Below, one piece after another: positions 1 to 7,708 of a DNA stretch of 64,000 nt (positions are counted from its first letter, which is position 1; each line of letters starts with the position of its first letter). Both the position numbers and the translations under genes were made by a program. The notes under the pieces were generated by a model. It was not told the origin of the DNA and made no database searches. It worked only from the letters and a program-made list of their open reading frames with translations. This DNA comes from Bradyrhizobium sp. sBnM-33 (GTDB lineage Bacteria; Pseudomonadota; Alphaproteobacteria; Rhizobiales; Xanthobacteraceae): positions 2,852,001 through 2,916,000 of the forward strand of contig NZ_CP136624.1 in the NCBI RefSeq assembly GCF_032917945.1, written 5' to 3'.

Positions 1-1
1 C

Positions 2-1819
2 TCGCGGATCGGCCGCGGCCATGCCAAGGGAGCAGTTTCCGCGAGCCATCGTTCGGCAGGTACGCGCCGCGTGGTCATCAAGGCCCGCATTGTCCGCGCC
101 AAGGCAGGCGACAATGGCGCCGCGAGAGCGCATCTGCGCTACATCCAGCGCGACGGCGTTACCCGTGAGGGCGATCCCGGCGAGTTGTATGATGTTGGCA
201 GCAACCGTGCGGACGGGAAGACGTTCGCGGAACGAGGCGCGGAAGACCGCCACCAGTTCCGGTTCATCGTCGCCCCGGAAGACAGCAACGAGCTTGCCGA
301 TCTCAAGCCGTTCGTGCGTGATCTGATGCGGCAGATGGAATCGGACCTCGGCACGAGGTTGGATTGGGTGGCAGTCGATCACTTCAACACCGGCCATCCG
401 CACAGCCACATCGTGGTGCGCGGCAAGGACGATCGGGGCAAGGACCTTGTGATCGCGCGCGACTACATCGCACATGGCATCCGCGCGCGCGCCAGCGAGC
501 TCATCACCCGCGAGTTGGGACCGGAGAGCGAACTGGAGGCAATGCGCAAGCTTGAGAACGAAGTCGGCGCCGAGCGGTTTACCCGACTCGATCGTGCCAT
601 CCTGCGTGACCCAACCGAAGGAACCTTGAGGCTTGCCGCCAAACCTGAGCGCCATCCGGAGCGGTACGCCATGCGTATGGGGCGGCTGCGAACGCTGGAG
701 CAGATGGGCCTGGCGCAGGAGACCGCGCCCGGCGTTTGGCGGGTCATGCCGGAGATGGAGCAGGCGCTTCGGCGGATGGGCGAGCGCTGCGATATCATCA
801 AGACGATGCATCGCGATCTGACCGCCGCAGGAATCCACCGTGCCGCCGGTGACCATGTGATCTTCGACGGGCAGGCCGGCGCCGCGCGCGTGATCGGGCG
901 GCTGGTCGCGGAAGGGGTTTCTGACGAGTTGCACGACCGCCGATACGTCATCGTGGACGGGATCGATGGGCGAACGCATTACGCCGATCTTGGAGTCCGG
1001 CAGGCTACCGACGAACCCTTGATCCGAAATACGATCGTCGAGGTTCGCGCGCGCGACGTCAGCCCGCGCGACGTTGACCGGACGATCGCGGAGGTCGCTG
1101 GCCGCAACCGTGGCGTCTACAGCGCCGAACTGCATCGAGAGTTCGATCCGAAGGCCTCCGGGGAGTACATTCAGGCGCATGTCCGCCGGCTGGAAGCCAT
1201 GCGGCGGCAAGGCCTGGTCGAGCGCTCCATTAGCGGCGACTGGTCCATTGATGCGGATCATCTTGAACGCGCCGGTCAGTTCGAGGCCGCGCAGCGATCG
1301 CGCAACCCGGCGCGGATCACGGTGCTATCCTGGCAGAGCCTCGACGAATTGCCCCGCGCGTCCGGCGCGACCTGGCTCGACAAGCAACTCGTTGCCAGAT
1401 CGCCGGAGGTGATCTCATCGAGGGGACTGGGGGCGGAATTCGAGGGCGCGCTTCGCTTGCGACGACAGTGGTTGCTGGCGCAAGGCCTTGCGCGCGAGCA
1501 GGGCGGACGGATCGCCTACGCGCGCAATCTGCTGCAAACGCTGGAGCGGCGGGAACTAGCCGAGGTCGGCGCGCGCATAACCCGCGATACCGGCCTTGAT
1601 TACGCCGAGCCCAAACCGGGCGACCGGATCACAGGTATTTATCACCGCATGCTGACGCTCAGCAGCGGGCGGTTCGCGCTGATTGAGCGTACGCGCGACT
1701 TCAGCCTCGTGCCGTGGCGACCAGTGCTTGAGCGGGCCAAGGGCCAGGCGGTCACTGGCGTCGTCGGCGGCGAGGGGATCTCGTGGTCGATCGGACAAAA
1801 GCGCGTTTTGGGCTTATAG
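2..1819 (+). CDS. rlxS: Relaxase, DUF3363/RlxS type (5' end outside window)
   Basis: This is the DNA-nicking relaxase that starts conjugative transfer by cutting at oriT and staying attached to the strand. The frame is open to the left edge of the window, so the true start lies upstream; the GTG at 71 is only an internal codon. A histidine triad GHPHSHIVV sits about 120 residues after position 71 and is the metal-binding motif of VirD2/MobA-type relaxases. The long C-terminal half fits the DUF3363 extension of rhizobial ICE relaxases. About 606 residues are visible, close to full length for the family. It lies upstream of traG and the trb cluster in the same direction, as expected. Family assignment is from motif recognition, not alignment. 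Confidence 0.88.
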   Translation, partial: SRIGRGHAKGAVSASHRSAGTRRVVIKARIVRAKAGDNGAARAHLRYIQRDGVTREGDPGELYDVGSNRADGKTFAERGAEDRHQFRFIVAPEDSNELADLKPFVRDLMRQMESDLGTRLDWVAVDHFNTGHPHSHIVVRGKDDRGKDLVIARDYIAHGIRARASELITRELGPESELEAMRKLENEVGAERFTRLDRAILRDPTEGTLRLAAKPERHPERYAMRMGRLRTLEQMGLAQETAPGVWRVMPEMEQALRRMGERCDIIKTMHRDLTAAGIHRAAGDHVIFDGQAGAARVIGRLVAEGVSDELHDRRYVIVDGIDGRTHYADLGVRQATDEPLIRNTIVEVRARDVSPRDVDRTIAEVAGRNRGVYSAELHREFDPKASGEYIQAHVRRLEAMRRQGLVERSISGDWSIDADHLERAGQFEAAQRSRNPARITVLSWQSLDELPRASGATWLDKQLVARSPEVISSRGLGAEFEGALRLRRQWLLAQGLAREQGGRIAYARNLLQTLERRELAEVGARITRDTGLDYAEPKPGDRITGIYHRMLTLSSGRFALIERTRDFSLVPWRPVLERAKGQAVTGVVGGEGISWSIGQKRVLGL

Positions 1820-1866
1820 TTCAGCTTAACGTCATAAGTTCCATATAAGCTATTGATATGCCAGTA

Positions 1867-1951
1867 AGTTATACTAGTTTTATGGATTTAGTATAACTGA
1901 CTTGTCTTTCGAGTTCCAGCAGTTATACTATTTTTTCTAAAATAGTATAAC
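1867..1951. promoter_or_regulatory. Two tandem inverted repeats, probable operators of the downstream nucleotidyltransferase gene
   Basis: Two inverted repeats sit just before the gene at 1964. The first has perfect 10-base arms, AGTTATACTA at 1867-1876 and its complement at 1889-1898. The second has perfect 13-base arms, GTTATACTATTTT at 1922-1934 and its complement at 1939-1951, with a 4-base spacer. All four half-sites share the core GTTATACTA. The block is AT-rich in a GC-rich region. Two copies of one palindrome ahead of a start are more like a repressor operator than a terminator, although the second copy could also form a hairpin ending relaxase transcripts. The binding protein is unknown. 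Confidence 0.7.
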
Positions 1952-1963
1952 GGATCATCCGCC

Positions 1964-3110
1964 ATGGCTTCCACCCAACGTCTCGATATCACCTATCAGA
2001 CGCTCTATTCCGAACTGGTCCAGCGTAGCCTCGACGAGAGCTTTACCTCCGAGTTCTCGGCGAACGGCAGATTCGTGGCCGTCGAGGTCAAGGGCAAGAA
2101 GTATTGGTACTTCGACACGCCCAAGCCTGAGGGCGGCGCCCAGAATCGACGCTACGTTGGTCCGGTTGACGATCCCGAAATCACCAAAAGGGTCGAAGCG
2201 TTCAAGGATCTGAAGGCCGACCTGAAAGGACGCCGCCGTCTCGTTTCCACACTGACGCGCGAGGCCTATCTGCCGCGTCCTTTGCCGATGACCGGTCAGG
2301 TGGTGGAAGCACTGGCCAAGGCCGGCTTCTTCCGCTTGCGGGGAGTGCTCGTCGGCACCGTTGCCTACCAATGTTACTCTGCCGTGCTCGGTACACGCCT
2401 TGATGCAGTCGCCATGCAGACCGGCGATGCTGACTTTGCGCAGTTCCACGAAATCTCGGTGGCTATCAAGGATTCCATGCCACCCATCCTGGAGGTGCTT
2501 CGACAGGTCGATCAGACCTTTCGCGAGATTCCGAGCCAAGTCGGTCGACGGCAGGGTCTCCACCCAGTTCGTCTCGAGGGAAAACTTCAAGGTGGAATTC
2601 CTGACGCCCAATCAGTGGTCCGACGACCAGGCAGGCAAGCCAGTCCCGATGCCGGCGTTGGGCGGCGCGGCGGCACTCCCGCTACGCTTCCTCGACTACC
2701 TGATCTACGAAACCATCCGCGCGGTGCTGCTGCACGGCGCCGGCGTGCCAGTTCTCATCCCATCACCGGAGCGATACGCCATCCACAAACTCATTGTCGG
2801 ATCCCGCCGGAAGGCGGATCGCGACGCAACCGCAAAGAGTTCGAAAGACCGGCTTCAGGCTCGGTCAATCATCGAAGCGATGATCGCGAACCGGCAGCAT
2901 GCCGATCTTGCTTCTGCCTTTACGGAAGCGTGGGACCGCGGCGATCATTGGAGAGCAGCGATCCGTACCAGCATCGTGACCTACGACTACGGCTTCCAGC
3001 ATTCGTTCCGGACCGAGCTTGCCAAGGGCGTAACCGAGCTTGGCTCCAACCCTGCCGATTACGATCTTGCAGATAAGCCAACCGATGCCCCTACGCTCCG
3101 CCCAAAATGA
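1964..3110 (+). pseudogene. Nucleotidyltransferase-like (NTP_transf_8 type) cargo gene, frameshifted
   Basis: The first part (1964 to about 2540) reads as a nucleotidyltransferase-fold protein with GVLVGTVAYQCYSAVLG followed by GDADF, resembling the NTP_transf_8 family of unknown substrate. The frame then changes: the continuation (about 2540-3110, including QFVSRENFKVEFLTP) lies one base further on. One extra base, for example a C in gagccaag near 2538-2544, explains the shift; removing it gives a continuous protein of about 381 residues. Either the gene is inactivated or this is a sequencing error. It sits between the relaxase and traG as an insertion in the usual transfer order, behind its own paired operators. 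A toxin-like or RNA-modifying role is possible but not shown. Confidence 0.6.
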
Positions 3111-3489
3111 CGCGCGGATTACGGGAACCGCGTACCGGTCCGAGCTGCGATCGATTGATTGAATGGCTCAAAATCTAGGATTGGCTAATAGAATCGGAGG
3201 ATCGCTGGGTCGTAGAGAACGCCGAGTCGGGATGCCCCGATCGGAATTTCCCAGCAGTCCATCGTCCGCCAGATGGATGCTGGAAGCGTAAGCAAACGTC
3301 GTCGCACTGCTCACATTCTATTGAGGTGTTTCCTGACATGCGCTGACATTGGAGCGCGCGTGATTTCTCCAGTTCGCATTTGATCAACGCGGATTTCGTT
3401 GCGGAGCACGATTTTTATTTCGATTGAATGTGCATCGTTCTCGTCCTCTTCATCGCCCCGTTCACGTCGCGCTATGAATGGGGCAGAGA
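3111..3489. other. Intergenic region upstream of traG, no gene seen
   Basis: About 380 bases separate the nucleotidyltransferase stop from the preferred traG start. Open frames here are short and have no recognisable protein features or ribosome binding sites. I see no clear inverted repeat. It may hold the promoter of the transfer operon. Confidence 0.4.
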
Positions 3490-5517
3490 ATGTTTCCGGC
3501 AAAAATCTACGTCGGACAGATCGCCGTCGTCTTCGGCATCGTCGTCACCTCGACGTGGGGCGCGACGCAGTGGACGGCCAGCGCACTCGGCTATCAGGAC
3601 GGCCTTGGCTCGCCCTGGATAACGCTGTCGGGCTATCCGGTCTATCTGCCATGGCGGCTGTTCGAGTGGTGGTATGCCTACGAAGCGTACGCGCCCGAGA
3701 TATTCGAGCGCGCTGGCGCCCTGTCGGCCGGTGGAGGAATTGCGGGTGCGCTGTTTGCGGTCATCAATTCGGTGTGGCGCGCCCGGCAAAATCAGCTGGT
3801 CACGACCTATGGCTCGGCTCGCTGGGCGACACGTAAGGAAATCGCTGGTGCCGGACTGTTCCGGGGCCAGGGCGTTTTCCTTGGTCGCATCGACGGAGAC
3901 TATCTCCGCCATGATGGTCCAGAACATGTGATGTGCTTTGCGCCGACGCGCTCGGGCAAGGGCGTCGGTCTGGTGCTGCCGACCTTGCTCTCCTGGACCT
4001 CGTCGGCCGTGGTTCACGACATCAAGGGCGAGAACTGGCAACTTACAGCCGGCTGGCGGTCGCGCTTCTCGCATTGTTTGTTGTTCGATCCGACCGACAC
4101 CCGCAGTGCCCGGTACAATCCGCTGCTTGAGGTGCGGAAGGGCGCTGCCGAAGTCCGGGACGTTCAAAACATCGCCGACATTCTGGTTGATCCAGAAGGA
4201 GCGCTTGAACGCCGCACCCATTGGGAGAAGACCAGCCACGCGCTGCTCGTCGGCGTGATCCTTCACGTCCTCTACGCCGAGAAGAACAAGACACTCACCC
4301 GCGTCACCGAAATCCTCGCCGATCCCGCCCAATCGTTTGAGAAAACGCTGCGGATCATGTTGGCGACCAACCATCTTGGCACGACGGATTCGCCGAAGGT
4401 CCATCCAGTGGTCGCGGCGACCGCGCGGGAACTGCTCAATAAGTCGGAGAATGAACGCTCCGGCGTGTTGTCGACCGCGGTGAGTTTCCTCGGCCTCTAC
4501 CGGGATCCGACCATCGGCCGCAATACTGAGGCCTGTGACTGGCGGATCGCCGACCTCGTTGCCGACGACAGGCCAGTCACGCTCTACCTCGTGGTGCCGC
4601 CTTCCGACATCAGCCGCACCAAGCCGTTAATCAGGCTGATCCTCAATCAGATCGGGCGCCGTCTTACCGAAACGTTGAACGTAAATGACGGAGCGCCGAG
4701 GCAACGGCAACTCCTGATGATGTTAGATGAGTTCCCGGCGCTGGGGCGGCTTGATTTCTTCGAAAGCGCGCTGGCGTTCATGGCCGGTTACGGCATCCGC
4801 GCCTACCTAATCGCGCAGTCGCTCAATCAGATCGTCAAGGCCTATGGCGAAAACAACGCCATCCTCGACAATTGCCACGTGCGGATTGCGTTCGCCGCCA
4901 ATGATGAGCGTACAGCCAAACGCATCTCGGATGCACTCGGCACCGCCACGGAACTGCGGGCGCAACGTAACTATGCCGGCCATCGGCTCGCGCCCTGGCT
5001 GGGCCACGTCATGGTCAGCCGGCAGGAGACTGCTCGGCCGCTGCTGACGCCGGGCGAGGTGATGCAGCTCCCTCAGGGTGAGGCAATCGTTCTCGTGTCC
5101 GGCCTTGCGCCCGTCCGCGCCCAAAAGCTGAGGCACTATGAGGACGCAAACTTCACCGGGCGGCTGCTTCCGACGCCGCGGCTTGATGCCGGCCTTTACG
5201 CTGATCGCCCACCCGCGAGAACCCATGATTGGCAGGATCAGCTCAGGCAGGTCGATCTCCGGCTGGCGACGCTTCCGTTCCGCGATCTGATGCAGGACGC
5301 CGAGCATGAGGGCGGCCTCAAGCCGCAACTTCCCCTGTTCGACGAGCCTGCGCGTGGCGTCGGGGAGACTTCTTCAGGCGAGGAACGGCTCTTTGAAGAC
5401 GATTCCGACGCGGCCTCCGATCGTAGCCAGATGCAGCGCGCGGCCAGCGGGACAGCCACGGTTCGCCGCGCCCATGCAGTGACGCGGGACGATGACGATC
5501 TGCTTCCAGCTTTTTGA
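3490..5517 (+). CDS. traG: Conjugal transfer coupling protein TraG (VirD4-like)
   Basis: This inner-membrane ATPase links the relaxosome to the mating-pair type IV secretion channel. Two hydrophobic segments lie in the first about 100 residues, as in VirD4/TraG proteins. Walker A (APTRSGKGVG) lies near residue 151 and Walker B (LLMMLDEFPALGR) near residue 408. The length of 675 residues is normal. An in-frame ATG twelve bases upstream (3478) is possible, but the start at 3490 follows a purine-rich ggggcagaga and matches the usual N-terminus of the family (MFPAKIYVGQI). Its stop overlaps the next gene, suggesting translational coupling with the CopG-like gene and trbB. Confidence 0.93.
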   Translation: MFPAKIYVGQIAVVFGIVVTSTWGATQWTASALGYQDGLGSPWITLSGYPVYLPWRLFEWWYAYEAYAPEIFERAGALSAGGGIAGALFAVINSVWRARQNQLVTTYGSARWATRKEIAGAGLFRGQGVFLGRIDGDYLRHDGPEHVMCFAPTRSGKGVGLVLPTLLSWTSSAVVHDIKGENWQLTAGWRSRFSHCLLFDPTDTRSARYNPLLEVRKGAAEVRDVQNIADILVDPEGALERRTHWEKTSHALLVGVILHVLYAEKNKTLTRVTEILADPAQSFEKTLRIMLATNHLGTTDSPKVHPVVAATARELLNKSENERSGVLSTAVSFLGLYRDPTIGRNTEACDWRIADLVADDRPVTLYLVVPPSDISRTKPLIRLILNQIGRRLTETLNVNDGAPRQRQLLMMLDEFPALGRLDFFESALAFMAGYGIRAYLIAQSLNQIVKAYGENNAILDNCHVRIAFAANDERTAKRISDALGTATELRAQRNYAGHRLAPWLGHVMVSRQETARPLLTPGEVMQLPQGEAIVLVSGLAPVRAQKLRHYEDANFTGRLLPTPRLDAGLYADRPPARTHDWQDQLRQVDLRLATLPFRDLMQDAEHEGGLKPQLPLFDEPARGVGETSSGEERLFEDDSDAASDRSQMQRAASGTATVRRAHAVTRDDDDLLPAF

Positions 5518-6083
5518 TGGACCAAACCATGAAACCGAAACTGTCTGCCTATGTCTCTGATCATGTCGCCAAGCGTCTTGCGCAGGCAGCCAGCCGGCCT
5601 GGAACCAACAAGTCGGCAATTGTTGACGCGGCGCTCGACCGCTTTCTCAATCCGGAGCGCGATCAGAGCGGCGATGCAGCCCTGGTTCGCCGCCTCGATC
5701 GTATGAGCCGGCAGCTCGACCGGATGGATCGCGATCTTTCGATCACGGCGGAAACCATTGCGCTGTTTGTCCGCTACTACCTCACCATCACGCCGCCATT
5801 ACCGTCGGGTGACCAGAACGCCGCGCGCGCCTTAGGGCGCGAACGCTTTGAGATGTTCGTGGCCCAGATCGGCAAACGCGTCGCCTCGGGCGGACGGCTC
5901 GTCGCCGACGTGATGGAGCGGGTCAGCACGTCCAATCCAGATCTGTTCTTGCGGAATCTGGAGGAGGGCGCGCCGTTGGGTCAGCCGACGGCACGAGACA
6001 AAACCGACCCCCGTGCAACCGAAGCAACGGGTGAGCCGCCGGAGCATCCTCCGGAAGGACGAGAGGAGGTCGGCTATGTCTGA
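5517..6083 (+). CDS. CopG-like ribbon-helix-helix protein of the transfer operon
   Basis: A 188-residue protein lies between traG and trbB. The N-terminal stretch (KLSAYVSDHVAKRLAQAA, then SAIVDAALDRFL) fits a ribbon-helix-helix DNA-binding fold, and a short hydrophobic piece (ALFVRYYLTITPPLP) follows near residue 80. The tail is charged and proline-rich. Genes of this type occur at this place in rhizobial trb clusters; the protein may regulate transfer genes or act as a relaxosome accessory factor. The ATG overlaps the traG stop (tgatg) and its own end overlaps trbB by 8 bases. An ATG at 5529 is an alternative start. Confidence 0.72.
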   Translation: MDQTMKPKLSAYVSDHVAKRLAQAASRPGTNKSAIVDAALDRFLNPERDQSGDAALVRRLDRMSRQLDRMDRDLSITAETIALFVRYYLTITPPLPSGDQNAARALGRERFEMFVAQIGKRVASGGRLVADVMERVSTSNPDLFLRNLEEGAPLGQPTARDKTDPRATEATGEPPEHPPEGREEVGYV

Positions 6084-7059
6084 TCTCCTCTCGCCCGAGA
6101 CCCGTGAGCGCCGGCGCAACATGCTGCGTACCGCCATGGGTCCTGCCATCGCATTAGCGCTTGATGAGCCGGACGTTGTTGAAGTTCTGGTCAATCCCGA
6201 CGGCCGGCTCTGGCTCGACCGCCATGGTTCCGGACGAGCCGATACCGGCGTGGTCCTGACGCCCCACGAAGCGGAGCGGATCATCCGTCTGGTCGCAAGC
6301 CATGTCCGCGCGGAGGCCAGCGGGTTGTCCCCCATCGTGTCGGCTGAATTGCCCGAGACCGGCGAGCGTTTCGAGGGGCTGTTGCCACCAGTGGCGCTTG
6401 CGGCCTGCTTTGCGATCCGCAAGCCCGCAACAACCACGTTCCATTTGTCAGACTATGTCAGAGCGCAGATTGCCTCGCCCGCGATGGCAAAAATCCTCAC
6501 CGAGGCAGTCGCGGAAGCGCGCAACATCCTGGTGGCGGGCGGGACCGGTTCGGGCAAGACCACGCTTGCCAATGCGCTCCTGGCCGAGGTCGCAGGTCTC
6601 GACCAGCGCGTGATCATCATCGAGGACACCCGCGAACTCAGATGCGACGCCAAGGACGCGGTCGCGCTGAGGACCAAGCCCGGCGTCGCAACGCTCGCCG
6701 ATCTCGTGCGCTCGACCCTTCGGCTGCGCCCCGATCGCATTGTCGTCGGTGAGGTCCGGGGAGGGGAAGCCCTCGACATGCTGAAAGCCTGGAACACCGG
6801 CCATCCCGGCGGAATCGCAACCGTACACGCCAACTCCGCGCGTGCGGCGCTCTATCGGATCGAGCAACTGATCCAGGAAGCGGTAACGACCGTTCCCCGC
6901 CGGCTGATCGCAGAAGCGATCGATCTCGTCGTCTTCATCAAGGGACGCGGCCCCGGACGCCGCATCGAGACAACTGTTGAGGTCAAAGGCCTCGATCTTT
7001 CAGGCGACTACGTCCTGGAGATACCGCCCGGCCTGCCGAACCCCGTCAATCATCCCTGA
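6076..7059 (+). CDS. trbB: Conjugal transfer ATPase TrbB (VirB11-like)
   Basis: TrbB is the cytoplasmic hexameric ATPase that powers pilus assembly and substrate passage through the type IV secretion channel. Walker A (GGTGSGKTTLANAL) lies near residue 155, followed by the Asp box (IIIEDTREL) and the RPDRIVVGEVRGGEAL stretch typical of VirB11/PulE ATPases. The protein has 327 residues. The start at 6076 is preferred because a strong ribosome binding site (gagaggaggt) lies 6 bases upstream; an upstream in-frame start at 6013 would lie well inside the CopG-like gene. It is the first of the standard trbB-C-D-E-J-L-F-G-I order. Confidence 0.95.
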   Translation: MSDLLSPETRERRRNMLRTAMGPAIALALDEPDVVEVLVNPDGRLWLDRHGSGRADTGVVLTPHEAERIIRLVASHVRAEASGLSPIVSAELPETGERFEGLLPPVALAACFAIRKPATTTFHLSDYVRAQIASPAMAKILTEAVAEARNILVAGGTGSGKTTLANALLAEVAGLDQRVIIIEDTRELRCDAKDAVALRTKPGVATLADLVRSTLRLRPDRIVVGEVRGGEALDMLKAWNTGHPGGIATVHANSARAALYRIEQLIQEAVTTVPRRLIAEAIDLVVFIKGRGPGRRIETTVEVKGLDLSGDYVLEIPPGLPNPVNHP

Positions 7060-7079
7060 TCAAGACCTGGAGAGAGTTC

Positions 7080-7451
7080 ATGACGTTCAGACTGCAAGTC
7101 TCAGCCGCGCGTGGTTGCGTTGGACGGCTTCGCCATGTTGCCCAACCCGTCATCGTCGACTTCGGCGCCGGCGCCATTGTCACGTTACTGACGGCGTCGG
7201 CCGCTTGCGCGGCGGGCTCTGGCATGCCGTGGGAGGCGCCGCTCGAGCGCATTCTGGAATCCGTGCAGGGGCCGGTCGCAAAGATTGTCGCTGTCATCAT
7301 CATCACGGTGACGGGTATCTCGCTCGCCTTTGGCGATACGTCCGGCGGCTTCCGAAAGATGGTCCAGGTCGTGTTCGGCCTGTCCATCGCCTTTGCGGCC
7401 AGCTCGTTCTTTCTGTCGTTTTTCTCGTTCGGCGGCGGGGCGCTGATCTGA
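7080..7451 (+). CDS. trbC: Pilin subunit TrbC (VirB2-like)
   Basis: This small 123-residue membrane protein is the predicted prepilin of the conjugative pilus. It has a long N-terminal export segment ending near AACAAGSGMPWEAPL, then two hydrophobic stretches (AVIIITVTGISLAFG and FGLSIAFAASSFFLSFF) as in VirB2/TrbC pilins. The GGGFRK-like loop lies between them. In RP4, TrbC is cyclised after maturation; whether that occurs here cannot be judged. A ggagag ribosome binding site precedes the ATG. The stop overlaps the trbD start by one base. Confidence 0.88.
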   Translation: MTFRLQVSAARGCVGRLRHVAQPVIVDFGAGAIVTLLTASAACAAGSGMPWEAPLERILESVQGPVAKIVAVIIITVTGISLAFGDTSGGFRKMVQVVFGLSIAFAASSFFLSFFSFGGGALI

Positions 7452-7708
7452 TGCGAAGCTATGGCTTTGAACTTGTTCTTCACCGCTCGCTGACTGAGCC
7501 GATTTTGATCGGAGGCGTCCCGCGCGCCGCCGCGATCCTGCTTGGCACGATCTCGGCTGTGCTGGCGCTCGGCTTGAGGCTTTGGCTTGCGGGCCTCGTG
7601 CTCTGGATCGTCGGGCATGCGATCGCGGTGTGGCTTGCCAAGCGCGATCCGGCCTTTGTCGAAATCGCGGTGCGCCACACCAAGCACAAGGGATGGCTCG
7701 CATGCTGA
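7451..7708 (+). CDS. trbD: Conjugal transfer protein TrbD (VirB3-like)
   Basis: An 85-residue protein with two closely spaced hydrophobic segments (about residues 22-60), matching the size and form of VirB3/TrbD inner-membrane proteins that assist the VirB4-type ATPase. The ATG overlaps the trbC stop in the arrangement tgatg, and its 3' end overlaps the trbE start, so the three genes are translationally coupled. A longer open frame extends upstream to 6977 but is out-of-frame overlap with trbB and trbC and is not used. Confidence 0.88.
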   Translation: MRSYGFELVLHRSLTEPILIGGVPRAAAILLGTISAVLALGLRLWLAGLVLWIVGHAIAVWLAKRDPAFVEIAVRHTKHKGWLAC

